A stretch of DNA of 8,206 nucleotides, taken from NCBI GenBank assembly GCA_028717055.1, contig JAQUOO010000054.1, forward strand, positions 1 to 8,206, written 5' to 3'. Positions 1-5,368 of the stretch are shown piece by piece. This stretch comes from Candidatus Omnitrophota bacterium (lineage in GTDB: Bacteria > Omnitrophota > Gorgyraeia > Gygaellales > Profunditerraquicolaceae). Within the stretch, counting starts at the first letter, position 1; the number at the start of each line of letters is the position of its first letter. The notes beneath the pieces were generated by a model. It made no database searches. It worked only from the letters and a program-made list of their open reading frames with translations, and was not told the DNA's origin. Position numbers and translations under genes: made by a program.

Positions 1-119
1 TAGGAGGAAAGACTAGAGAAAAGGCGAAAAAGAAGATTAAAAAAAAGAAAAAGGAAAGGAGTCTCCTAGAGAGGGAGAGAGAGAGAGAGAGTATTTAGAT
101 ACTTAGAGATTAGAATAGA
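1..119. repeat. Low-complexity purine-rich tract at window edge
   Basis: Bases 1-60 are about 90% purine on the plus strand (54 of 60 by eye). The purine-rich stretch continues through a (GA)8 run at 75-91 to loose TTAGA-type words at 95-119. No gene product can be recognised beyond the short frame at 66-122. Such composition at a sequence end may be genuine simple sequence or an assembly or read-quality artefact; the window alone cannot decide. Confidence 0.6.
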
Positions 120-122
120 CAT
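66..122 (-). CDS. Short 18-codon frame behind strong promoter and RBS; possible gene start or leader peptide
   Basis: An ATG at 122-120 follows a near-perfect Shine-Dalgarno (AAGGAGG at 137-131, 8-base spacer) and a convincing promoter at 162-189. The frame reads MSILISKYLNTLSLSLPL and stops at TAG (66-68). The second half is the translated CT repeat. The initiation signals look real, but the peptide matches no family I recognise. It may be the first codons of a longer gene whose frame is broken by the repeat, through slippage or sequencing error. With one more CT unit the frame continues to base 1 as Arg-Arg followed by a Phe/Leu-rich stretch like a signal peptide or membrane helix, although any polypyrimidine tract translates to Phe, Leu and Ser. 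A leader peptide is also possible. Confidence 0.35.
   Translation of the reverse strand: MSILISKYLNTLSLSLPL
75..91. repeat. (GA)8 dinucleotide microsatellite
   Basis: Seventeen bases of uninterrupted GA on the plus strand, which is CT on the minus strand. The tract lies inside the short minus-strand frame that starts at 122. One extra CT unit would bypass the TAG at 66-68 and put translation in a frame that stays open to the window edge. This is the layout of a slippage-prone phase-variable tract, but it is equally what a poor contig end looks like. Confidence 0.7.
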
Positions 123-130
123 AGAGAGGG

Positions 131-137
131 CCTCCTT
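131..137 (-). promoter_or_regulatory. Ribosome binding site AAGGAGG for ATG at 122
   Basis: AAGGAGG on the minus strand is close to a full anti-16S match and sits 8 bases before the ATG at 122-120. It is the main reason to believe that a gene begins at the left edge. Confidence 0.65.
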
Positions 138-161
138 TTGTGGTTTAAGCAGAACAGCCAA

Positions 162-189
162 ATTATACCATAGAAAAAGCGCAAGGCAA
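162..189 (-). promoter_or_regulatory. Sigma70-type promoter with extended -10
   Basis: Minus strand: TTGCCT (189-184, 4 of 6 to the -35 consensus), a 16-base spacer, and a perfect TATAAT (167-162) preceded by TGG, which gives the extended -10 form TGnTATAAT. A transcript would start near 155 and carry a leader of roughly 30 bases before the ATG at 122. It lies 30-60 bases downstream of the transporter stop, so it starts a new transcription unit to the left. Confidence 0.7.
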
Positions 190-220
190 TATAAATCTTC
201 CTGCAAAAACCGAGTAAATT

Positions 221-1375
221 CTATTTGATTCTTTTAATTAGCGGAAGGCACAGGAAGCTGGTTAATGCGGATAAAACAATCAGCCATTTCAGGCCGACTA
301 ACGGCAAAAGATAAGCGCCGGAGAGATTGCTGGCAACAATCGCTAAATTACTTACGCTGCATAAAAGAGCGAAAGAAGTCGCCTCCAACCCGGGAATGGA
401 ATTTCGCGCCATAAAATCCATCGACATAACCATGATAAACATGCCTAAAAAGCTATAAAACATATCGTAAACAACCGCTGTCACCGGCGTATAATATAAA
501 TAACTTAAAGTAAGGATGGCGCCAACGAATACCGACCAGAAAAGCCACTTTCTGATATTTATCCTCTGGCTGAATTTATAATATAAAAGCGCTCCGATGA
601 TTCCAAAAACCGTAGCGACTGTACTCAAAATACCTATCCAGGTTTTAGTCCACAAAAAGGAGTCGCGCTGAATAAACATTAACGGCGTGCCGAAAGAAGG
701 CGAATAACGGTACAAAAATATAAATAACGCGACGATAAGCAAATTTTTGCTGGTAAACAGTTTTCTCAAATCAATAACCAGGCTTGAAGCAGCCTTTTCC
801 ACCGGCATATAGTCATCTTCTTTATAAAAATAGGCAGGCAGGCTTACAAGAAGATAAAACGGCACAAGCAGCAAATATCCTGCCTGATAACCCCATTTCT
901 CCGCAACAACCCCTCCTCCGATTCCCGTAATTAACCCTGCGGCCGAAACAGATGCCCACTGGATGCTTTGGATTCTTCCGGTGGCTTTATATTTTTTCCC
1001 TTCGACGCACATAATCCCGTCAACCGCAACATCCCGGAACGCAGCATTAGCGGAATTGAACATCAATATGGCAATAAGCAGGAAAATCGGAAGCTGCAAT
1101 AACCCTACCAATAAAACCAGGACAATATCCAGAGCTAAAGCGATAAAAATCCAGATGCGTTTATTGAAAAAATGGTCGATTACATAGCCGATTAAAGGTT
1201 TAACAATCCAGGCAAAAATAATAATGCTTGAAAGAACCATTATCTTCTGGGGAGAAAAATTCAGAGTTTCTTTGAAATAATAAAATAAACCCTGGGAAGG
1301 AAGGCTTTCAATGCCTTGGGTAAAGTATACTGAACCGCTTAAGACAAATATCCAAAATAGGTTTTTATTTCTGAT
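221..1375 (-). CDS. MFS / BT1-like 12-helix transporter, start codon non-canonical or damaged
   Basis: Integral inner-membrane transporter of the major facilitator type. KPLIGYVID after helix 2 (about residues 59-67) and FRDVAVDG in helix 4 (114-121) resemble the folate-biopterin (BT1) and AmpG-like branch; the substrate cannot be read from sequence. The first in-frame ATG is at 1240. The frame upstream is open back to a TAA at 1442-1444 and encodes a clear first helix (FWIFVLSGSVYFTQG) and loop. Counting it gives 12 predicted helices and about 384 residues, normal for the family; from ATG 1240 helix 1 is missing. No ATG, GTG or TTG occurs in that extension. ATC at 1375-1373 would give (M)RNKNLFWIF and overlap secG by 11 bases. 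I therefore place the start there, tentatively; ATG 1240 is the conservative alternative. Last gene of the pgk operon. Confidence 0.8.
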   Translation of the reverse strand: MRNKNLFWIFVLSGSVYFTQGIESLPSQGLFYYFKETLNFSPQKIMVLSSIIIFAWIVKPLIGYVIDHFFNKRIWIFIALALDIVLVLLVGLLQLPIFLLIAILMFNSANAAFRDVAVDGIMCVEGKKYKATGRIQSIQWASVSAAGLITGIGGGVVAEKWGYQAGYLLLVPFYLLVSLPAYFYKEDDYMPVEKAASSLVIDLRKLFTSKNLLIVALFIFLYRYSPSFGTPLMFIQRDSFLWTKTWIGILSTVATVFGIIGALLYYKFSQRINIRKWLFWSVFVGAILTLSYLYYTPVTAVVYDMFYSFLGMFIMVMSMDFMARNSIPGLEATSFALLCSVSNLAIVASNLSGAYLLPLVGLKWLIVLSALTSFLCLPLIKRIK

Positions 1376-1769
1376 TGGCTTTGGGGGTTTCCTGCGGCTT
1401 TGCGGCTGTTTGCGCAGAAGCAGCAGTTGTTGTTGCCGGTTTTACAGCCGATGCCGGCGCAGCATCTTGAGGTTTGGCTTCCTGCTTTACCGGACTTTGC
1501 GCTGCCGGAACAGTTGCTGTTTTAACATTGGAAAGCAGAGATTTGCTTTGCCTTACCGATAAAATCGCCAACCCCAAACAGGTAAAAAAGAAAATTACCG
1601 ATAATACGCTGGTTGAACGGGTAAGAAAAGCACTGGTTTTGGTGCCAAACATAGATTCGACTCCGGCAAAACTTTCAACCAAACCGCTCCCTCTGCCTCG
1701 CTGGATTAAAACCAAAGTAATTAATAAGAAACATACGATTACATGCAGAATAATCATTAACGTTATCAT
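1365..1769 (-). CDS. secG: SecG, protein-export channel subunit
   Basis: Small subunit of the SecYEG translocon in the inner membrane. It has the expected two membrane helices (about residues 3-22 and 52-71). Between them is the family's most conserved loop: VLIQRGRGSGL (20-30), then SMFGTKTSAFLTRST (39-53). After helix 2 comes a tail of about 60 residues rich in Ala, Pro, Thr, Gln and Lys, which looks disordered. At 134 residues it is longer than E. coli SecG (110), mostly because of this tail. ATG at 1769 overlaps the tpiA stop in an ATGA junction and has GAGGTGAT just upstream (1780-1773), so the start is secure. Linkage to pgk and tpiA is common in many bacteria. The 3' end probably overlaps the following transporter. 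Confidence 0.93.
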   Translation of the reverse strand: MITLMIILHVIVCFLLITLVLIQRGRGSGLVESFAGVESMFGTKTSAFLTRSTSVLSVIFFFTCLGLAILSVRQSKSLLSNVKTATVPAAQSPVKQEAKPQDAAPASAVKPATTTAASAQTAAKPQETPKANQK

Positions 1770-2539
1770 TTTATCACCTCTGCGGCTTTTTTAACGATAT
1801 CCGCGAAACTTTCAACCTTAAGGCTGGCGCCACCTACAAGGGCTCCATCCACATCAGGCTGATTCATTAATTCGGCTATATTCTCCGGCTTGACACTCCC
1901 GCCGTATTGAATCCTGACCTGGCTTGCCGCGTCTTTACCACAAAGTTTGCCTAATAATTCCCTGATATACTTATGCACTTCCTGGGCTTGGGCAGGCGTT
2001 GCAGTTTTACCGGTTCCAATCGCCCAGACCGGTTCATACGCGACAACGATTTTTAAAATATCATCCTTAAGAAATCCGGCCAAACCATTTTGGATTTGAT
2101 CCTCTAGAACATCAAACGTTCTACCGGCTTCTCTCTCTTTCAGCAATTCACCGACGCAGACAATCGGAGTAAGCGAATTAGCCAAAGCCGCTTTAATTTT
2201 CTTATTTACCGACTCATTGGTCTCGTCAAAAAACTGCCTGCGTTCAGAATGGCCGATAATAACAAAGCTGCACCCTGCTTCTTTAAGCATTTTCCCGGAT
2301 ACTTCTCCGGTAAAAGCGCCCTCATCCAGCCAGTAAAGGTTTTGTCCGCCAAGCATTATATCAGATTCAGATATAACTTCGTAAACTTCGCTTAATGCCG
2401 TAAATGGCGGGCAAAGCACGACATCAATCCCCTGTTTATCTAATTTAAAAAACTCGCGCTTAAGGCCGTTACTTAATTCAATCGCCTCTTTGATGGTTTT
2501 ATACATCTTCCAGTTACCGGCAATTATAGTCTTTCTCAT
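1766..2539 (-). CDS. tpiA: Triosephosphate isomerase
   Basis: Interconverts dihydroxyacetone phosphate and glyceraldehyde 3-phosphate in the cytoplasm, in glycolysis and gluconeogenesis. At 257 residues it is a full-length TIM barrel. Active-site residues are all present: Asn9 and Lys11 in AGNWKM, His97 in IGHSERR, and the catalytic base Glu169 in AYEPVWAIGTGK with the phosphate-gripping loop 6. Phosphate-binding turns YGGSV (212-216) and GALVGGASL (232-240) are also intact. The ATG lies one base after the pgk stop with no strong ribosome site of its own, which suggests translational coupling to pgk. The stop overlaps the secG start by four bases. Confidence 0.97.
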   Translation of the reverse strand: MRKTIIAGNWKMYKTIKEAIELSNGLKREFFKLDKQGIDVVLCPPFTALSEVYEVISESDIMLGGQNLYWLDEGAFTGEVSGKMLKEAGCSFVIIGHSERRQFFDETNESVNKKIKAALANSLTPIVCVGELLKEREAGRTFDVLEDQIQNGLAGFLKDDILKIVVAYEPVWAIGTGKTATPAQAQEVHKYIRELLGKLCGKDAASQVRIQYGGSVKPENIAELMNQPDVDGALVGGASLKVESFADIVKKAAEVIK

Positions 2540-2540
2540 T

Positions 2541-3722
2541 TTACTTGTCAGTCAAAGCAGCAACGCCAGGCAAAACCTTACCCTCAAGATATTCCAGGCT
2601 TGCTCCACCTCCGGTTGAAATATGGGTCATCTTATTCTCTAATTTAAACTTGGCGATTGCCGCAGCCGTGTCTCCTCCGCCAATAATGGTAACTGCCTTA
2701 AGGTTAGCCACAAAACCTGCTACCTCTTTTGTTCCGCTGGCAAAAGCATCCATCTCAAAGATGCCTAATGGCCCGTTCCAGACAATAGTTTTAGCCGAGC
2801 TTAATTTATCTTCGAATAACCTGATCGTCTTTGGCCCGATATCCACGGCAATTTTTCCTTCAGGAATCTGGTCGCCGGCTATTTCGGTCTTGGCATTGGC
2901 GTCAATCGTATCGACGATTACATTGTCTACCGGAAGTACGATTTCTTTATTTAGACTCTTGGCTTTTTCTAAAATCGATTTGGCCAGATCTAATTTATCT
3001 TTTTCTAACTTGGAGTTGCCTATTTGCTTGCCTTGAGCTTTTAAGAAAGTATAGGCCATACCGCCGCCAACTATAATCGCATCAGCCTTGGGAAGTAAAT
3101 TATCGATCATTCCAATTTTATCGGAAACCTTGGCTCCGCCTAAAATAACCATAAACGGCTTAGCCGGATTTTGCACGGCATTACCTAAATATTGGATTTC
3201 TTTTTCCAGCAGGAAACCGGCTGCGGACTTTAGGAAATGAGTTACACCTTCAGTTGAAGCATGCGCGCGGTGCGCCGTCCCAAAAGCATCATTTACAAAA
3301 ATATCGGCTAAACCGGCCAGCTGCTTGGCAAAATTAGCGTCATTAGCCTCTTCTTCAGCGTGAAACCTCAAATTTTCCAAAAGTACAATACTCTCCCTGG
3401 AAGAATCGATATCTTTTTTAATATTACCGCCAATACAATCATCTAAAAACAAAACATCCTGCCCTAAAAGTTCTTTTAAACGGTTAGCCACCGGTTTTAA
3501 GCTGTATTTAGCCACAGCTTTACCATCCGGCCTGCCCAAGTGGCTCATCAACACTAATTTCTTAACCCCATTATCCAAAATATATTTTATAGTAGGCAAG
3601 GTGGCGCGTATCCGGATATCGTCGGTAATGCTTAAATTGGCATCCAGCGGCACATTAAAATCCGCGCGCATCAATACGGTTTTTCCTTTAAAATCGATAT
3701 CTTTTACAGTAAGTTTTGCCAT
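2541..3722 (-). CDS. pgk: Phosphoglycerate kinase
   Basis: Transfers the acyl phosphate of 1,3-bisphosphoglycerate to ADP, the first ATP-yielding step of lower glycolysis; cytoplasmic. At 393 residues it is normal length. N-terminal domain: RADFNVP (19-25) and SHLGRPDG (60-67) bind the 3-phosphoglycerate side, with the basic patch near LRFHAEEE (118-125) and VNDAFGTAHRAHAS (143-156). C-terminal nucleotide domain: LGGAKVSDKI (194-203), NGPLGIFE (316-323), GGGDTAAAI (348-356) and STGGGASLE (369-377). The start is ATG 3722 with GAGGAG centred about 10 bases upstream. It is first in an operon with tpiA, secG and a transporter, behind a strong promoter. A gap gene, often found just upstream in such clusters, is absent here. 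Confidence 0.97.
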   Translation of the reverse strand: MAKLTVKDIDFKGKTVLMRADFNVPLDANLSITDDIRIRATLPTIKYILDNGVKKLVLMSHLGRPDGKAVAKYSLKPVANRLKELLGQDVLFLDDCIGGNIKKDIDSSRESIVLLENLRFHAEEEANDANFAKQLAGLADIFVNDAFGTAHRAHASTEGVTHFLKSAAGFLLEKEIQYLGNAVQNPAKPFMVILGGAKVSDKIGMIDNLLPKADAIIVGGGMAYTFLKAQGKQIGNSKLEKDKLDLAKSILEKAKSLNKEIVLPVDNVIVDTIDANAKTEIAGDQIPEGKIAVDIGPKTIRLFEDKLSSAKTIVWNGPLGIFEMDAFASGTKEVAGFVANLKAVTIIGGGDTAAAIAKFKLENKMTHISTGGGASLEYLEGKVLPGVAALTDK

Positions 3723-3757
3723 TCTTAAAGCTCCTCTTCCTTAAAAAACAGAGTTAT

Positions 3758-3786
3758 AATATATATTAAATACTTTGACCTGTCAA
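3758..3786 (-). promoter_or_regulatory. Near-consensus sigma70 promoter of the pgk operon
   Basis: Minus strand: perfect TTGACA (3786-3781), a spacer of exactly 17 bases, then TATATT (3763-3758, 5 of 6). Transcription would begin near 3751, giving a leader of about 28 bases that contains the pgk ribosome site. It lies between the 3' end of the small membrane-protein gene and pgk, so pgk-tpiA-secG-transporter can be transcribed independently of the genes to the right. Confidence 0.8.
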
Positions 3787-3787
3787 A
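3774..3787. promoter_or_regulatory. Inverted repeat overlapping the pgk -35 box (candidate operator)
   Basis: TTTGAC and GTCAAA are perfect 6-base arms around a 2-base centre. The right-hand arm overlaps the TTGACA element of the pgk promoter, a position where a bound dimer would block RNA polymerase. One arm is partly forced by the -35 consensus, so chance symmetry is possible. Confidence 0.35.
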
Positions 3788-3798
3788 CGCTTTTTAGG

Positions 3799-4020
3799 CT
3801 ACTTTTCTACCCTGCCCTCTATATCAATTACATCTCTTCGCCTGTTATGACTGACAGATGCATGAATACGCCGTAAACCAAGATAGGAATTAATCAAAAA
3901 TAATAGCAGCAAAATTCCTTCAATAGCTAGCCACAAGCTGGTTTTAAAAAACAGCTTGCCGAAAAGCAGATTAAATATTATTAAAAAAGGTAACAGGCAC
4001 CCGCTAAAGACTACAGTCAT
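3799..4020 (-). CDS. Small two-helix membrane protein, function unknown
   Basis: A 73-residue protein I do not recognise. It has two predicted membrane helices (about residues 3-21 and 28-49) joined by a short basic turn (GKLFFKTS), then a charged tail with HNRRRDVIDIEGRVEK that would lie in the cytoplasm by the positive-inside rule. I chose ATG 4020, with a weak AAAGAG 7 bases upstream. A TTG at 4056 would add 12 residues, but those codons lie largely inside the repeat that is shared, inverted, with 5307-5347, so they are probably not original coding sequence. The gene ends 12 bases before the pgk -35 box. The alternation of helices and charged tail and the sensible codons argue that it is real; there is no functional clue from context. 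Confidence 0.6.
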   Translation of the reverse strand: MTVVFSGCLLPFLIIFNLLFGKLFFKTSLWLAIEGILLLLFLINSYLGLRRIHASVSHNRRRDVIDIEGRVEK

Positions 4021-4033
4021 ATTAAAACTCTTT

Positions 4034-4157
4034 CTATAAAAATGCTCAATGTCCAAATCCCAAATCCGAATGAATACTCAATTATCCAATTTCCAATTAG
4101 ATTTTGAGTCATTGAGAACTTGTTTGTCATCAGTACTTGGCGGCAATTGGTCATTAA
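4034..4157. repeat. Intergenic palindromic repeat, copy A (MITE-like)
   Basis: This stretch is built of CCAAAT/CCAATT words and ends in an imperfect inversion: AATGTCCAA near 4048-4056 against TTGGTCATT at 4147-4155, matching at 8 of 9 bases. Bases 4034-4074 read on the minus strand match 5307-5347 on the plus strand at about 31 of 41 positions by eye. One end covers the nitroreductase stop codon (4154-4156) and the other runs to the start region of the small membrane protein. It carries no gene of its own. It fits a non-autonomous, mobile or REP-type intergenic repeat. Confidence 0.6.
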
Positions 4158-4654
4158 AACTTTTCCCAATGCAGCACTTCTTTCAGGCTTCTTTTATCCG
4201 CGGGCTTAAAACAATTTTGGCCTGCGGGATAACCTAGGGCAATTAAACTAACCAGCTTTAAACCGGGTGGAATTCCCAATAAACCGGCAACTTCTTCGCA
4301 ATAAGGTTTTTTATCTCCGGCTACCCAGCACGAGCCGATTCCTAAGGCTGTTGCCGCATTTAAAATATTTACAGTAGCGCTGCATCCATCTTCAAGGTAA
4401 TATTTTGTAGCTGAGCAAAATATGGCAATGCAGGCTTTGGCGCTAGCCATAAATCTCGCATTCTCGGCTAATTCACCTATTTTCTTCAGAGCTTGCGCCT
4501 CAGTAATTACTATAAACTCCCAAGGCTGCACATTTCTGGCTGTAGGAGAAAATCTGGCAACCTCAATTAAATCCTCTAAAACCTTTTTAGGGATATCTTT
4601 ATCCTGAAAAACGCGCACGCTTCTTCTTAGCTTAAGCATATCAAGAGCATCCAT
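4154..4654 (-). CDS. Nitroreductase-family FMN oxidoreductase
   Basis: Small cytoplasmic flavoprotein of the nitroreductase fold, which usually works as a dimer with FMN and NAD(P)H; the natural substrate is unknown. FMN-phosphate motif RRSVRVF lies near residues 10-16, and SPTARNVQPWEF (about 36-47) is the family's flavin-contact segment. NAATALGIGSCWVAG (about 97-111) is the conserved central helix, and KRSLKEVLHWEKF closes the C-terminus as in the family. At 166 residues it is at the short end but complete. ATG 4654 is chosen; a GTG directly before it (4657) is equally placed relative to AAGGAGG (4670-4664), so the start may be one codon longer. It lies 72 bases after the thioesterase stop, perhaps in the same transcript. 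Its 3' end abuts a repeat. Confidence 0.9.
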   Translation of the reverse strand: MDALDMLKLRRSVRVFQDKDIPKKVLEDLIEVARFSPTARNVQPWEFIVITEAQALKKIGELAENARFMASAKACIAIFCSATKYYLEDGCSATVNILNAATALGIGSCWVAGDKKPYCEEVAGLLGIPPGLKLVSLIALGYPAGQNCFKPADKRSLKEVLHWEKF

Positions 4655-4663
4655 CACCGCAAT

Positions 4664-4670
4664 CCTCCTT
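4664..4670 (-). promoter_or_regulatory. Ribosome binding site for the nitroreductase
   Basis: AAGGAGG sits 6 bases before GTG 4657 and 9 before ATG 4654. It fixes translation start to this pair of adjacent codons but does not choose between them. Confidence 0.75.
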
Positions 4671-4729
4671 CATTATCCCGCATTTCCGCCTAGGCGCTTA
4701 TACAAACAACCCCCGAAAAACAGTTTTCT

Positions 4730-5122
4730 TCACGAATTCAAAACAGGGAGAAATTGAGAACGGATTGTATCAGGGATAGCCTGCGGACGCAAATTTCCAT
4801 CCACACAAACCAAGATTGTCTTAGCCCTGGTAAGAAGCTTGCCATCCTGGTTAAAGATTTCATTTTCAAAAATAATCTTTACTGCGGAGATTTCGCTAAT
4901 CCTTGTTTTAATTTCCAGGATATCACCATAATGCGCAGACGCCTTATAGTCAATCTCCTGGCGCGCAACCACAAACATAGTCCCGCTCTCAGCCAGCTCT
5001 TTTATGGAAAAACCCTTTTCGCTGAAAAATTCCGTGCGCGCCTCTTCTAAGTACTTAAGGTAGTTAGAGTAGTAAACTACTCCTCCGCAATCCGTATCGT
5101 GATAATAAATCTTTTTTTTCAT
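4730..5122 (-). CDS. YbgC/FadM-type acyl-CoA thioesterase (4HBT hotdog fold)
   Basis: Hydrolyses acyl-CoA thioesters in the cytoplasm; the chain preferred cannot be told. The 130-residue length is typical of a single hotdog domain. Near the N-terminus is the family signature HDTDCGGVVYYSNYLKYLEE (8-27), with the catalytic Asp of the DTD-x-GG motif at about residue 11 followed by the long central helix (LKYLEEARTEFF). DYKASAHYGDILEIKTRI further on is the usual second strand region. ATG 5122 has a weaker ribosome site, GAGGG, about 11 bases upstream. ybgC is often linked to tol-pal genes; none is present here, so I give no symbol. It is followed by the nitroreductase after 72 bases. Confidence 0.88.
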   Translation of the reverse strand: MKKKIYYHDTDCGGVVYYSNYLKYLEEARTEFFSEKGFSIKELAESGTMFVVARQEIDYKASAHYGDILEIKTRISEISAVKIIFENEIFNQDGKLLTRAKTILVCVDGNLRPQAIPDTIRSQFLPVLNS

Positions 5123-5368
5123 TTCAATAATTCCCTCGGGTTAAAATTACGAATCAAAAAGCAAAACTATTAGTGAACAAAGGCCAAAGGTCAAAGCTCA
5201 AAATCCAAAATAAATATCCTTAGATTAAATCCCAAGATCCAAGCTTACAATGACGAATGAAGTTCCAAATTCCAAGCCCCAATTTTGGGCATTTAACCAT
5301 TGGGGTTTCATTCGGCATTGGGATTTGGTGATTGGCCATTTTTGTGCTTTGGATTTTGTCATTTGTAA
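5123..5368. repeat. Gene-free gap holding palindromic repeat, copy B
   Basis: No gene is visible in these 246 bases. CAATGACGAATGAA (5248-5261) is mirrored by the reverse complement of 5307-5320 with one mismatch in 14. Nested inside, CCCCAAT (5277-5283) pairs with ATTGGGG (5299-5305). The result is a long imperfect hairpin that starts downstream of the Pit gene. The 5307-5347 part matches copy A (4034-4074) in the opposite orientation. The left part (about 5180-5245) has the same CCAAAA/CCCAAGATCC vocabulary. It may act incidentally as a transcript-end structure for the phosphate operon, but no T-run follows. Confidence 0.6.

Noticed and set aside
173..204. Possible terminator after the transporter: GCAGG / CCTTGC stem with T-run (minus strand)
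   Set aside because: The stem is only 5 pairs with a bulge and a 13-base loop; too weak to annotate, though the T-run position is right.
2545..3036. Plus-strand open frame of 163 codons
   Set aside because: Antisense to pgk across conserved nucleotide-binding motifs; no recognisable product.
4049..4237. Plus-strand frame of 62 codons
   Set aside because: Starts in repeat copy A and runs antisense into the nitroreductase gene; an accident of the repeat.
4687..4696. Palindrome CGCCTAGGCG between thioesterase and nitroreductase genes
   Set aside because: Perfect 10-base symmetry but single, short and not placed against a recognisable promoter; chance is likely.
5123..5180. Promoter for the thioesterase
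   Set aside because: AT-rich with TTG-like and TAAT-like words, but no pair at a suitable spacing.
5145..5368. CRISPR array
   Set aside because: The recurring CCAAAT words are irregular in length and spacing and partly inverted; there are no uniform direct repeats or spacers.
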